The position numbers and the translations under genes were made by a program. From positions 1 through 64,000 of the forward strand of contig CAZTRF010000001.1 in NCBI GenBank assembly GCA_964616495.1: a DNA stretch of 64,000 nucleotides, written 5' to 3'. Of this stretch, positions 24,779 through 34,260 are shown in pieces (the first letter of the stretch is position 1; each line of letters begins with the position of its first letter). The notes under the pieces were generated by a model. The model did no database searches, had not been told where the DNA came from, and saw only the letters and a program-made list of their open reading frames with translations. This DNA comes from DAOSVX01 sp964616495 (GTDB lineage Bacteria; Bacillota_I; Bacilli_A; RF39; UBA660).

Positions 24779-24830
24779 AGTTTTGGAAAAACATTTCCAA
24801 AACTGACAATTATATAAATTAATATATAAT
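24779..24830 (+). promoter_or_regulatory. Promoter with 11-bp palindromic operator candidate
   Basis: CTGACA (24803-24808), 16 bases, TATAAT (24825-24830). Overlapping the -35 is an exact inverted repeat AGTTTTGGAAA (24779-24789) / TTTCCAAAACT (24794-24804) with a 4-base centre and no T tail, as expected of a repressor site. The predicted transcript would begin at or next to the start codon of the ATPase gene. Confidence 0.5.
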
Positions 24831-24836
24831 TAATTT

Positions 24837-26053
24837 ATGGAGATGAGCGACATAATCGAAAGAGCAGAGTATCTTAATGAACTTAAAAATTGGAAAGATA
24901 AAGGCTTAATTAAAGTTATAACCGGTATTAGAAGATGTGGTAAATCTACTTTATTTGATCTATTTATAGAATATTTAAAAAGTATTGATATATCAGAAAA
25001 TCAAATAATAAAAATTAATTTAGAAGATCCGGCCTATCAATTTAAAAATTATTTAGAATTATACAATTTTGTTAATTTGAAAATAAAAAGGAAATAAAAA
25101 ATATTATGTTTTTTTAGATGAGGTTCAGAATGTTGGTTCATTTCAAAAAGCAGTTGATGGATTATATATAAAGAAGAACGCAGATGTTTATATAACAGGC
25201 TCTAATGTTTATTTATTATCTGGAGAGTTAGCTACTTTATTATCCGAAGATATATTGAAATAAAAATGTTACCATTATCTTTTAAAGAATATTTAAGTGC
25301 TTTTGAGCAAAAAGAAGACATTTATGGTTTATTTTTAGAATACATGAAAAATGGTGGAATGCCAGGAATGGTTAATATCTTAAAATAAATCCAGATGAAA
25401 TTAATAAATACTTAGATGGGATTTTTTCCACTGTGGTATATAAAGATATAATGGCAAGAAATAATATTAATGATAAATTTCTGTTAGAAAATATTTTGAA
25501 GGTTATATTTGATAGTGTTGGTAGTCCTATATCTACAAAAAAAATAAGCGATACATTAACTAGTAAAAATATAAAAACAAGTAATCATACAGTAGAAAAT
25601 TATATAAATGCTTTCTTAGAAAGTTATCTAGTATATAAATCTGAAAGATATGATGTAAAAGGCAAAAATTTACTCGCAAGAGATTATAAATATTATATTG
25701 TTGATACGGGTCTAAGAAGTTATTTGTTAGGTAAAAAAGCTGATGCAGATATGGGTCATATATTAGAAAACATAGTTTATTTAGAACTTATTTGCAGAGG
25801 GCATAGAGTTTATATTGGAAAAATTGATGATTTAAAAGTGGATTTTGTAGCTGAAAATAGAGAAGGATTAAAATATTTTCAAGTTGCTTTATCGGTTCGT
25901 GATAAAAAAGTTTTAGAACGTGAATTAAAATCTTTGCAGAAAACGGGAGATCATTATCCAAAATATTTGCTTACCTTAGATAGAGATTTAGAAACAGATT
26001 ATGAGGGAATAGTAAAAATAAATATTATTGATTGGTTGCTAGATAAGAAATAA
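24837..26053 (+). pseudogene. AAA ATPase with DUF4143 domain, broken by three indels
   Basis: Relic of a ~400-residue AAA_14/DUF4143 ATPase. The N-terminus has VITGIRRCGKST (Walker A). A second frame continues LDEVQNVGSFQKAVDGLYIKK and ITGSNVYLLSGELATLLS. A third gives EIKMLPLSFKEYLSAFEQKE and GGMPGMVN. The original pattern resumes from INPDEINKYLDGIFSTVVYKD through the DUF4143 end (DMGHILENIVYLELICRG, VDFVAEN). Frame breaks lie near 25085-25092 (+1 or -2), 25246 (one G short in CCGAAGA) and 25385 (one A short in a run). Other genes in the window are intact, so decay is likelier than sequencing error, though two breaks are in A runs. Confidence 0.85.
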
Positions 26054-26077
26054 AAAAACGATTAAATCGTTTTTTTA
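26052..26077. terminator. Bidirectional terminator containing both stop codons
   Basis: AAAAAAACGA (26052-26061), a 5-base loop and TCGTTTTTTT (26067-26076). The stop of the plus-strand ATPase relic and the stop of the minus-strand gene both fall in it. Confidence 0.8.
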
Positions 26078-26637
26078 TCTACTTTAGTATATTGTATTAA
26101 TTCATTTAAGATAGCCATAGTATCAAAGATTAGATCACTATCTTGCATTTCTGATACGTAACCGGCCATTTTTCTTAAGTCTCTAGATTTTTTACCTTTT
26201 ACTTGTTGAAAGAAAGGTTTACTAACATTAAGAGATACGCCAAAAGGATGGTTATCTCTAAACTCAGTTAAAGTTCCTTCTTGATGAATATTTCTAGTAT
26301 CAATAATAGGTATTTCCATACCAGTAGATACCTCATAACACTTATTACCAATTTTAGCTATTAATAAAGGCATAAATTCTCCATAACTAGGATCAGCTAT
26401 TTCAACTAAATCATAGCCATAACTTTGATAATCTCCTCCATAAATAAAAAATCCTGAAAAATGTAAGTTGGTTTTAGGGAATGTTCTTAATACCTCTGGA
26501 GTAATAAGAAGGGGTGATACAAATAATTTCATATCATCAACGCATCCAGTTATTGGCTTTACTTTTGGTTCTTTGCTTAGTACATATTTAGCTAATGACG
26601 CACTTAATTGTTGTTCTCTTTTGGTTTCTTCTTTCAT
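26062..26637 (-). CDS. Conserved-looking hypothetical protein, 191 aa
   Basis: A soluble 191-residue protein that I do not recognise. It has no signal peptide or membrane segment. A mixed alpha/beta middle (HFSGFFIYGGDYQSYGYDLVEIADPSYGEFMPLLIAKIGNKCYEVSTGMEIPII) and a helical C-terminus (SEMQDSDLIFDTMAILNELIQYT) are visible. It has a good AAAGGAGA ribosome site and its own promoter, and is transcribed divergently from obg. Position gives no clue to function. Confidence 0.65.
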   Translation of the reverse strand: MKEETKREQQLSASLAKYVLSKEPKVKPITGCVDDMKLFVSPLLITPEVLRTFPKTNLHFSGFFIYGGDYQSYGYDLVEIADPSYGEFMPLLIAKIGNKCYEVSTGMEIPIIDTRNIHQEGTLTEFRDNHPFGVSLNVSKPFFQQVKGKKSRDLRKMAGYVSEMQDSDLIFDTMAILNELIQYTKVDKKTI

Positions 26638-26664
26638 ATTGTTCTCCTTTAAATAATAAAGTAT

Positions 26665-26693
26665 ATCTTAAAATAAATAGATAGAATAGTCAA
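26665..26693 (-). promoter_or_regulatory. Promoter of the 191-aa hypothetical gene
   Basis: On the minus strand TTGACT (26693-26688), a 17-base spacer, TAAGAT (26670-26665). Confidence 0.55.
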
Positions 26694-26731
26694 CTAAAAT
26701 ATGTTATTATTTATCTGTTAGGAATGATTAT

Positions 26732-28012
26732 ATGTTTATAGATGAATTAGTAATAAAGGTAACTGCTGGTAAAGGTGGAGATGGATGTACTTCTTTTCGT
26801 CATGAAAAGTATATTGAAATGGGTGGACCTGATGGTGGGAATGGTGGCAGAGGCAGTGACATTATTTTTAAGGTTGATAAAAATCTTCGTACTTTGTTAG
26901 ATTTAAAATATCAAAAGCATATTAAGGGAGATAAAGGTACTAATGGTGAAGGATCTAATAAATATGGTAAAAGTGCTGAGCCAATTATTATTAAAGTTCC
27001 TGAAGGAACAACCATCACTGATATAGATACTAATTTAGTTATTTGTGATTTGGTATCTGACAAAGAAGAATTTGTTATATGTAAGGGTGGCAGAGGTGGA
27101 AAAGGTAATAAAGCCTATGCTACTAAGTTTGATAAAGCACCTAGAATGAGTGAATTAGGCGAACCAGGAGAAGAAAGATTAATTAAATGTGAATTAAAGG
27201 TTTTGGCGGATATTGGTTTAGTGGGATTACCCAGTGTTGGTAAAAGTTCAATATTATCATTAATTAGTGCTTCTAAGCCTAAAATAGCAGCTTATCACTT
27301 TACCACATTAAGTCCTAATTTAGGAGTAGTAAAATTAAAAGATCATCGTGAATTTGTTATAGCAGACCTTCCGGGGCTTATTAAGGGAGCTAGTGAAGGG
27401 ATTGGCCTTGGAGATAAATTTCTTAAACATACTAGTAGATGCAAAATAATTGCCCATGTAGTTGATATGGGTAGTTCCGAAGGAAGAGATCCTATTTTAG
27501 ATTATTTAGAAATAAATGAAGAACTTTCAAAATATAGTGATAACTTAAAAAATAAAAAACAAATAGTTATTGCTAATAAAATGGATTTAGATAGTTCTAA
27601 AGAAAATTTAAAAAAGTTTAAAGCAAAATTTAAAGACTTAGAAGTTATTGAAATAAGCGCTTTATTTAATGTGGGCCTTGATGAAATGTTAAATAAATTT
27701 GCTAATACTTTAGATGAAATTAAAAATGAACCTTTATACCAAAAAGATGAATTTGAAGAAGAAATATTATATAAGTTCGAAGAAGAAAAACCCTTTGAAA
27801 TAATTAAAGATAATGATGTTTGGGTACTAAAAAGTAAATTAATTGAAAAATTATTTAAAATGACTCGTTTTGATAATGAAGAAGCTGTTAAAAGGTTTGG
27901 TTTAAAGTTAAAAAGAATGGGTGTAGATAATGAATTAGAACACTTAGGAGCACATCCTGGTGATATGGTTCAAATATTAGATTATATGTTTGAATTTAAA
28001 AATGATAGATAA
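26732..28012 (+). CDS. obgE: Obg family GTPase (CgtA)
   Basis: Essential ribosome-associated GTPase of 50S maturation and stress control. A glycine-rich Obg fold spans residues 1-158 (KGGDGCTSFRHEKYIEMGGPDGGNGGRG). The GTPase domain has G1 GLPSVGKSS, G3 DLPGLIKGA and G4 NKMD. A C-terminal OCT domain of the Gram-positive type follows (FGLKLKRMGVDNELEHLGAHPGDMVQIL). The 426-residue length is normal. In Bacillus obg follows rpmA and spo0B closely; here about 19 kb of other genes intervene. The 3' end overlaps the convergent DUF192 gene by 31 bases. Confidence 0.97.
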   Translation: MFIDELVIKVTAGKGGDGCTSFRHEKYIEMGGPDGGNGGRGSDIIFKVDKNLRTLLDLKYQKHIKGDKGTNGEGSNKYGKSAEPIIIKVPEGTTITDIDTNLVICDLVSDKEEFVICKGGRGGKGNKAYATKFDKAPRMSELGEPGEERLIKCELKVLADIGLVGLPSVGKSSILSLISASKPKIAAYHFTTLSPNLGVVKLKDHREFVIADLPGLIKGASEGIGLGDKFLKHTSRCKIIAHVVDMGSSEGRDPILDYLEINEELSKYSDNLKNKKQIVIANKMDLDSSKENLKKFKAKFKDLEVIEISALFNVGLDEMLNKFANTLDEIKNEPLYQKDEFEEEILYKFEEEKPFEIIKDNDVWVLKSKLIEKLFKMTRFDNEEAVKRFGLKLKRMGVDNELEHLGAHPGDMVQILDYMFEFKNDR

Positions 28013-28278
28013 TCTCCTATATGGTAATTAATACTGGTGTATTTAGGTAATTCTAAAACACTGGTATTTTTATTTACAACAATTATTTGATTAGGCAAAA
28101 CATTAACAAAATGAAATAAAATTTTATTATTATCTAAGAATAAAATATCGATATTATCTAGCATATTATAGGTATGAACAGCATTACATTTAGGAATTAA
28201 TAATCCTTCAGTAATGTTTTTCTTTCCCATAAGACCTATTACTTTAGTATTTAAGTCGCGAGCAATATTAATTTTCAT
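27982..28278 (-). CDS. DUF192 family protein
   Basis: A 98-residue protein with the DUF192 pattern: GLMGKKNITEGLLIPKCNAVHTYNM, IDILFLDNNKILF, VLPNQI and the closing VLELP. The family's function is not established; many members are exported or sit near envelope genes, but this one lacks a signal peptide. It is encoded convergently with obg, the two ends overlapping. Confidence 0.8.
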   Translation of the reverse strand: MKINIARDLNTKVIGLMGKKNITEGLLIPKCNAVHTYNMLDNIDILFLDNNKILFHFVNVLPNQIIVVNKNTSVLELPKYTSINYHIGDYLSFLNSNI

Positions 28279-28333
28279 AATTATCTTCCTTTTTAAATAA
28301 TATATGATAAAATTATAATGGAGGTAACGTATA

Positions 28334-29734
28334 ATGAAGTATGATGTAGTTATAGTAGGGGCCGGACCAGCTGGGTTATTTACGGCTTATGAATTAATTA
28401 CTAAAAATCCAAAATTAAAGGTATTATTAGTTGATAAAGGCCATTCAGTTAAAAATAGACATTGTCCAATGAATGAAAAAAATATTCCTTGTGCTAATTG
28501 CAATCCTTGCAATATTTTAAGTGGTTATGGTGGGGCAGGAACTTTTAGCGATGGTAAACTTAATTATGTTCCTAAATTAGGCAAAAGTGATTTATTTAAA
28601 TATATGTCTAATGAAGAGGCCTATCAAATAATTGATGATACTGAAGAAATATTTAATAGATTTGAAATGGATAGTGAAGTATTTCCTAGTAATATGAAAG
28701 ATGCTATTAATTTTCAAAAAGAAGTGGCTAAGCATGGGGCACGCTATCTTTTAATAAAACAAAAACATATTGGTAGTGACATTTTACCTAGCAAAATTAC
28801 TTTGATGTGTGACTATTTAGAAAAACAAGGCGTAATTTTAAACGAAAATTGTTATGTTGAAGATATTACTAGTAAAAGTGCCAGTGAGCATCACCTATCT
28901 TTAATAAATAATGGTAAGACCGAAAAAATAATTACTAAAAAAGTAGTAATTGCTCCTGGTAGAGTTGGAGCTAAATGGGTTCAAGAACTTGCTGATAAAT
29001 ATCAAATATCTTATTTATCTCAAAGTATTGAAATAGGAGTAAGAGTTGAAGTAAGAAAAGAAATTCTAGAAGATTTGTGTAATGTTATATATGATCCAAC
29101 TATTTTTATTAAAACCAATACTTATAATGATCAGGTAAGAACCTTTTGTACTAATCCGGGTGGTTATGTTACTAAGGAAAATTATTATGGCTATATCTGT
29201 GTTAATGGTCATTCTTTAAAAAATAAAAAATCTCAAAATTCAAATTTTGCTTTTATTTCTAAAGTAGGTCTTACAGAACCAGTTACTAACACTAGAGCAT
29301 ATGGAGAATCTATTGCTAAAATAGCTAATTGCTTAGGAGATTCTAAACCCATTATTCAAAGTCTTAAAGATTTAAAGAAAGGTCGCCGAAGTACTTGGCA
29401 TCGTTTAGAAAAAAACTTTGTAGAACCAACCTTAAAAGACTGTGTGGCAGGTGATTTGGCTTTAGTAATGCCTTATCGAATAATTACAAATATCTTAGAA
29501 GGACTAGAAAAGTTAGACAAAATAATTCCAGGTGTTAATAATGATGAAACTCTTTTATACGGACCAGAAATAAAGTTTTTTAGTAATGAAATAGAAACTA
29601 ATAAAAAGTTCAAACTAAATAATTATGATATTTATTTTATAGGAGATGGAGCTGGTAAAGCAGGAAACATTGTTACGGCAGCAGCAACAGGTTTAATAGC
29701 TGCCCGTGATATTATAGAAAATATCAAGAAGTAA
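28334..29734 (+). CDS. FAD-dependent dehydrogenase-like protein (COG2509 type)
   Basis: A 466-residue flavoprotein-like enzyme. The dinucleotide-binding loop is VVIVGAGPAGLFTAYEL at the N-terminus. A cysteine-rich loop NIPCANCNPC followed by GYGGAGTFSDGKLNY and a C-terminal FIGDGAGKAGNIVTAAATG (FAD contact) match the uncharacterised FAD-dependent dehydrogenase family. Reaction unknown. GGAGGTAACG precedes the start. It is transcribed alone; a strong promoter begins the next operon just after its stop. Confidence 0.85.
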   Translation: MKYDVVIVGAGPAGLFTAYELITKNPKLKVLLVDKGHSVKNRHCPMNEKNIPCANCNPCNILSGYGGAGTFSDGKLNYVPKLGKSDLFKYMSNEEAYQIIDDTEEIFNRFEMDSEVFPSNMKDAINFQKEVAKHGARYLLIKQKHIGSDILPSKITLMCDYLEKQGVILNENCYVEDITSKSASEHHLSLINNGKTEKIITKKVVIAPGRVGAKWVQELADKYQISYLSQSIEIGVRVEVRKEILEDLCNVIYDPTIFIKTNTYNDQVRTFCTNPGGYVTKENYYGYICVNGHSLKNKKSQNSNFAFISKVGLTEPVTNTRAYGESIAKIANCLGDSKPIIQSLKDLKKGRRSTWHRLEKNFVEPTLKDCVAGDLALVMPYRIITNILEGLEKLDKIIPGVNNDETLLYGPEIKFFSNEIETNKKFKLNNYDIYFIGDGAGKAGNIVTAAATGLIAARDIIENIKK

Positions 29735-29735
29735 A

Positions 29736-29764
29736 TTGACACTTAAGACATTTTTAAGTATAAT
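29736..29764 (+). promoter_or_regulatory. Consensus promoter of the Tad-type operon
   Basis: TTGACA (29736-29741), exactly 17 bases, TATAAT (29759-29764): a perfect sigma-A promoter. The leader to the first start is about 65 bases. Confidence 0.88.
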
Positions 29765-29831
29765 TATAAATAATAGGGAGATTGGAAAATAGATTCTAAA
29801 TATTTTAAAAAAGAAAAAAAGGGGAATAAAA

Positions 29832-30605
29832 ATGGCTAGAAAACAAGGCAAAGCTATTTGTGTTTTTAGTGCTAAAGGTGGAGTAGGTAAAACTTCTACC
29901 GTTTTAAATATGGCCGGAATTTATGAATCCATTAAAAAAAAGGTCCTAATAATGGACTTTGATCTTTCTAATGGAGGAATATCTTTAGTATTAAATAAAG
30001 GAATTGATAAATCAATTTATAATGCTATTGATGATATTAATAATAATCGTTTTAGGGGTTTAGAAGCATATGTAACCAAATATAATGATTTTATTGATTA
30101 CCTACCAGCTCCTAAAGATCCTAGACAAGCCCTAAAAATAGATAGCAAATATGTAAAACTTTTAATTGATCATGCTATATATGCTTATGACATTGTTTTA
30201 ATAGATACCACTCACTCATTAAGTGAAATAAATATTAATATTTTAGATAAAGTTGATGATATTTTATTTTTAGTGACTAATGATCAATATGATTTGAAAA
30301 ATTTAAAGTCATTAATTAGTATTTTTAAAGATAATGGAATCTCTAATTATGTAGTAGCCTTAAATAATAGCATTGCTCCTCATAGAAAATATTTTTCAAT
30401 ATATGATATTAGAAATATTTTAAAAACTAATATTGATTTTGTTATACCTGAAAATTTCTTTAATAAAAATTATGATAAAATCACTTTAAATGATGGTATT
30501 TATTGTTTATCTAAAAAGATTCCAATGAATTCGTCGGCTGGAATTGAAATTATTTCTAAGATGGCCATGTATTTTATTGAGAAAGGTGGGAATAAAAATG
30601 ACTAG
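29832..30605 (+). CDS. TadZ/CpaE-like MinD-family ATPase
   Basis: A 257-residue deviant-Walker ATPase: FSAKGGVGKTSTVLNMA (P-loop), LIMDFDLSNGGISL and IVLIDTTHS. It lacks the N-terminal receiver of CpaE. In Tad/Flp systems this protein places the secretion motor. It is first in an operon with a CpaF-type ATPase and two TadB/TadC-type membrane proteins; it overlaps the CpaF start by eight bases. Confidence 0.85.
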   Translation: MARKQGKAICVFSAKGGVGKTSTVLNMAGIYESIKKKVLIMDFDLSNGGISLVLNKGIDKSIYNAIDDINNNRFRGLEAYVTKYNDFIDYLPAPKDPRQALKIDSKYVKLLIDHAIYAYDIVLIDTTHSLSEININILDKVDDILFLVTNDQYDLKNLKSLISIFKDNGISNYVVALNNSIAPHRKYFSIYDIRNILKTNIDFVIPENFFNKNYDKITLNDGIYCLSKKIPMNSSAGIEIISKMAMYFIEKGGNKND

Positions 30606-31935
30606 TCTTTCTGAAGCTTTTGAAATAAAAAGTCAAGCAACCTACGAAACAATGTCTGATTATGAAGTGTTTAAAGATAAAGAGTTGTTAGATAATTTAC
30701 GAGAAAAAGTTATTACTTCAATAGCTAATAAAACTCTTCCTAAAGAAGAGGGAATAAAAGAATTTATTGATGACGAAATCAATAAAAATACTGAAGGATT
30801 TGATTTAAGTAATATAGAAAGAGAACATCTTTTTAATCTTATTTATGATGAAATATGTGGCTATGGACCGATAACAACTTTATTAAATGATTCAAATGTT
30901 ACTGAAATAATGGTTAATGCCCCTGATCAAATATATATTGAAGTTAATGGAGAAATTATCAAAGAAGAAGATGTATCATTTATTAATGAAAATCATATTC
31001 TAAGAACTATTAATCGTTTAATTGAAGATACTGGTGAAGTAATAGATGCTAACAATCCTATTGTAGATGTTAGAATAAATGAGAAAACGAGAATTAATGC
31101 GGTTATTCCTCCGCTTAGTTTGAATGGACCAATTATAACTATTAAAAAATATCAAGATAATATTGCAACAATTGATGAATTAATCGGAATGGGTACCCTA
31201 ACTATTGATATGGCTAAGTTTTTATACGCTGCCGTTAAAGCTAAATTAAATATAGTCATTTCGGGGGGATCCGGTAGTGGAAAATCAACCTTATTAAGTA
31301 TATTAACTACTTTAATTCCAGAAAAAGAGAGAGTTATTGTAATTGAAAATAATGCTGAACTTAGAATTAAAAGAGATAATATTGTTTTTTTGGAAAGCAA
31401 GAAAAATCAAGAAAAGGGTTTTACTACTCATGATTTAGTAATTAATTCATTAAAAATGAGACCAGATCGAATAATAGTAAGCGAATGCCAAGGTAATGAG
31501 GCTTTTGATATGCTAGAAGCTATGAATACCGGACATGATGGATCTATCACTACTATCCATGCCAGCAGTCCTAAAGATGCCTTTAATAGATTAGTAACTA
31601 TGATTTTAATGAGTGATAAGGATTTTTCAAAAGATGCCATTAGCAGTTACTTAAATAATGCGGTTGATTTAATTATTAATATTGAAAGAATGAGTGATGG
31701 CAAAAGAAAAATAACCAATATTTCTGAAGTAACCAATTTATTGAATGGGGCCGTTGAAACCAAAGATATCTTTATCTTCCGTCAAATTGGAATTATGGCT
31801 AATAATGAGGTGAATGGTGAGTTTTTAAAAACAAATTATATTCCTTTTATATATAATAAAATTAAAAAAAGGGGTATTAAAGATATTGATTATTTATTTA
31901 AAATGTGGGATGACGAAAAACCAATGTTAAAATAA
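30598..31935 (+). CDS. TadA/CpaF-type secretion ATPase
   Basis: A 445-residue hexameric motor ATPase of the type II/IV secretion superfamily, CpaF branch. GYGPITTLLNDSNVTEIMVNAPDQIYIE in the N-terminal domain, Walker A ISGGSGSGKSTLLS, the Asp box and RPDRIIVSECQGNEAFDMLEAMNTGHDGSITTIHA are characteristic. ATG 30598 after AAAGGTGGG is the start; an upstream in-frame ATG lies within tadZ. It should power assembly of a thin pilus or secretion of pilin-like proteins. Confidence 0.93.
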   Translation: MTSLSEAFEIKSQATYETMSDYEVFKDKELLDNLREKVITSIANKTLPKEEGIKEFIDDEINKNTEGFDLSNIEREHLFNLIYDEICGYGPITTLLNDSNVTEIMVNAPDQIYIEVNGEIIKEEDVSFINENHILRTINRLIEDTGEVIDANNPIVDVRINEKTRINAVIPPLSLNGPIITIKKYQDNIATIDELIGMGTLTIDMAKFLYAAVKAKLNIVISGGSGSGKSTLLSILTTLIPEKERVIVIENNAELRIKRDNIVFLESKKNQEKGFTTHDLVINSLKMRPDRIIVSECQGNEAFDMLEAMNTGHDGSITTIHASSPKDAFNRLVTMILMSDKDFSKDAISSYLNNAVDLIINIERMSDGKRKITNISEVTNLLNGAVETKDIFIFRQIGIMANNEVNGEFLKTNYIPFIYNKIKKRGIKDIDYLFKMWDDEKPMLK

Positions 31936-31948
31936 AAGGAGTGATAAA

Positions 31949-32965
31949 ATGATAGTTCAATTAATAAAAGACAGTTTTTATGTTCAAATACTATTATTTG
32001 TTATTCTTTTTCTTACAATTAATTATGTAATATTAACTATTAAATCTATAAGATATGAAAAAAAATTTAATTTTTATGCTCTTAATTATTACGAAACTAA
32101 AGATAATTCTTTAGGAGATAAGATATATAACTTTATTTGGAAATTTATTTTAAATGTTTCATCCTTTATTAATAAAATTCCCTTTATCAAAAAATATGCC
32201 CTTAGATATGATAAATATGCTAACTATAAAGATGAAAGAGAAGGAATAGATTATATTTCATTAAAAATAATATTTTCTTTTATAACGGTTATATTAGCAA
32301 TGACCATTTTTAAATTTAAATTTACTATTTTTAATATAATTATTTATTTAATGTCCTTACTAGGAGGTTTTCTATTTCCTAACATTTATTTAAAACTAAA
32401 ATACTATCAAAAATGCCATAATATTAAGAATGATTTCTACAAATCATTAATTATTTTAAAAAATTCATTTGAAAGTAATTGCAATCTTAATATGGCTATT
32501 AAATCAGTAATTAAAAGTAATGATGGCGATATAAGATTTGAGTATAGCCATATTTTAAATGATTTAAAATGTGGTTTAACTATTGATAAGGCTTTTTTAA
32601 GATTGAAAGATAGAATTAGAGTTGATGAAATTAATTTTATGATTGATCGTTTTGTTTCTTTAACCAAAGTTAATGAAGATTATTTATTAGTTTTGGAAAT
32701 GGTTTTAGAAGAAACAAAAGAAAATAGTGCCTTTAAAAAAGAAAATGTTCTTAGTACATTGTTTTTAAAAATATTAAGTGTTTTATTTATAATGGCTCCA
32801 CTCATAATAACTATTATCTATTTAAAAAAAGACGCCTATTATTTTGATAATCTTTATAATAATAGTTATGGTATGATACTATGTTTGATTTTTATAATAA
32901 TTTATCTTTTATATTTAATAATAATTAATTTTTTATTTAAGGCAGGTAGATATTATGAAAAATAA
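31949..32965 (+). CDS. TadB-like inner-membrane assembly protein
   Basis: A 338-residue protein with N-terminal membrane helices, a middle pair of helices (~110-150), a cytoplasmic type II secretion F domain (NDFYKSLIILKNSFESNCNLNMAIKSV) and C-terminal helices. It matches TadB-type platform proteins by position and architecture. It overlaps the tadC-like gene by 11 bases. Confidence 0.75.
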   Translation: MIVQLIKDSFYVQILLFVILFLTINYVILTIKSIRYEKKFNFYALNYYETKDNSLGDKIYNFIWKFILNVSSFINKIPFIKKYALRYDKYANYKDEREGIDYISLKIIFSFITVILAMTIFKFKFTIFNIIIYLMSLLGGFLFPNIYLKLKYYQKCHNIKNDFYKSLIILKNSFESNCNLNMAIKSVIKSNDGDIRFEYSHILNDLKCGLTIDKAFLRLKDRIRVDEINFMIDRFVSLTKVNEDYLLVLEMVLEETKENSAFKKENVLSTLFLKILSVLFIMAPLIITIIYLKKDAYYFDNLYNNSYGMILCLIFIIIYLLYLIIINFLFKAGRYYEK

Positions 32966-33659
32966 ACCAAACTTTATAAATAAAATATATCGTAATAAGA
33001 CTATAGTTTCTTTAAATGATAAAATAAAAATGTTGGGCGATACTAAATTTAATATTAATAGATTTTTATTGTTTAGATTGATTTTTACGATTATTATTTT
33101 TTTATTAGTGCTCTTATTTGTTCCGTATGGCCTTTATTTATCATTAATTGTAACTATATTATTTTATATATCTTTTGAATGGCTTTTTATAGATATACCC
33201 TTAAATAACCGTAAAATGATTATTAATAGAGATGCTATTTTATTTTTTGAAGAACTTTCATTAGCTTATCAAAAAAATTCTAATTTAAAAGAAAGTTTTA
33301 TTTTGGTTTGTTCTACTGATGATGGAAATGAAATAAAGAAAGAAATTAATAATCTTACCTATAAAATAGATAAATCATTTACCAATTCATTAGAAGAAAT
33401 TATTACTAAATTACCATCTCTAAGTGTTAGAACAACTTTTTTAAACATTTTAGAAACTTATAACCATAATAATAAATTAAATCTAAATAAAGAAATTTCT
33501 TTTTTAAAAAATAATTATTATTTTAAGAAAAAAAATTTTCTAATAAAATCTATAATTAAATTTTTAATTATTTCATTAATATTAATTGGATTTATTTCAT
33601 TTGGTTTAATATACTATGAAAAAATAATAAAATTATGGTTGTTTTTAATTAACAAATAA
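32955..33659 (+). CDS. TadC-like inner-membrane assembly protein
   Basis: A 234-residue protein with two membrane helices near residues 40-80, a cytoplasmic T2SF-like segment (FFEELSLAYQKNSNLKESFILV) and a C-terminal helix. It pairs with the preceding TadB-like protein. No prepilin, prepilin peptidase or outer component is encoded next to it. Confidence 0.7.
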   Translation: MKNKPNFINKIYRNKTIVSLNDKIKMLGDTKFNINRFLLFRLIFTIIIFLLVLLFVPYGLYLSLIVTILFYISFEWLFIDIPLNNRKMIINRDAILFFEELSLAYQKNSNLKESFILVCSTDDGNEIKKEINNLTYKIDKSFTNSLEEIITKLPSLSVRTTFLNILETYNHNNKLNLNKEISFLKNNYYFKKKNFLIKSIIKFLIISLILIGFISFGLIYYEKIIKLWLFLINK

Positions 33660-33691
33660 TATATAATATTTTTAGATAGGAGGTACGTTTT

Positions 33692-34111
33692 GTGAGTAAG
33701 TTTTGTAAAAATTGCGGTAAAGAGTTAAAAGAGGGCGCTGATGTATGTGTAGCATGTGGAAAAGCTATTGAAGAAACTCCAACTGTTGCTGCTGGCACAC
33801 CTAATCCTGCTCAAGGAAAAAGTGTAGCTGCTTTAATTACTGGTATTGCATCAATCGTATTATGCTGGATTCCATTTGTTAGTTTTGCATGTATTGGTTC
33901 TGGGATAGCAGCTATTGTTTTAGGCTCAAAAGCTCGTAAAGAATCACCACAAGGAAAGACTGGAATGGCTACTGCTGGACTAGTTCTTGGAATTATTGGT
34001 GTATGTTTATCAGCAATCTATAGCATTTGCTATGTATGTACATGTGCAGCTGCTGGAGAAATTGAAAATGCTTTTGGTGACATAGACTGGTCTGACTATA
34101 CAAACTATTAA
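33692..34111 (+). CDS. Zinc-ribbon plus DUF4190 membrane protein
   Basis: A 139-residue protein. An N-terminal zinc ribbon (FCKNCGKELKEGADVCVACGK) is followed by a Pro/Ala linker and two membrane helices with a DUF4190-like pattern (AALITGIASIVLCWIPFVSFACIGSGIAAIVLGSKARKE). GTG start after AGGAGGT. Function unknown. A second zinc-ribbon membrane protein lies at 37331, on the other side of lgt. Both probably lay directly around lgt before the 34.2-36.6 kb segment was inserted. Confidence 0.75.
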   Translation: MSKFCKNCGKELKEGADVCVACGKAIEETPTVAAGTPNPAQGKSVAALITGIASIVLCWIPFVSFACIGSGIAAIVLGSKARKESPQGKTGMATAGLVLGIIGVCLSAIYSICYVCTCAAAGEIENAFGDIDWSDYTNY

Positions 34112-34116
34112 TAATA

Positions 34117-34140
34117 GGAGCTCTAAAAGCTCTTTTTTTG
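34117..34140 (+). terminator. Terminator after the DUF4190 gene
   Basis: GGAGCT (34117-34122) / AGCTCT (34128-34133), 5-base loop, T run. Confidence 0.75.
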
Positions 34141-34162
34141 TGTCTGAAAATATAGTATACTT

Positions 34163-34260
34163 AAAAAAGAAAAAGAGTGAGAGTTATGTTGCCAACAGTT
34201 AATTTTTTAGGAAAAGAATTAGGAATGTATCCAATAATGGCCACTATAGGATTATTTGCT
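34163..34260 (+). repeat. 98-bp direct repeat, left copy (5' end of lgt)
   Basis: Matches 36524-36621 with one mismatch (C at 34242, T at 36603). It includes the lgt ribosome site and first 25 codons. Confidence 0.93.

Noticed and set aside
25085..25390. Programmed frameshifting in the AAA/DUF4143 gene
   Set aside because: Three shifts of different direction with no slippery heptamer plus stimulator pattern; decay or sequencing error is simpler.
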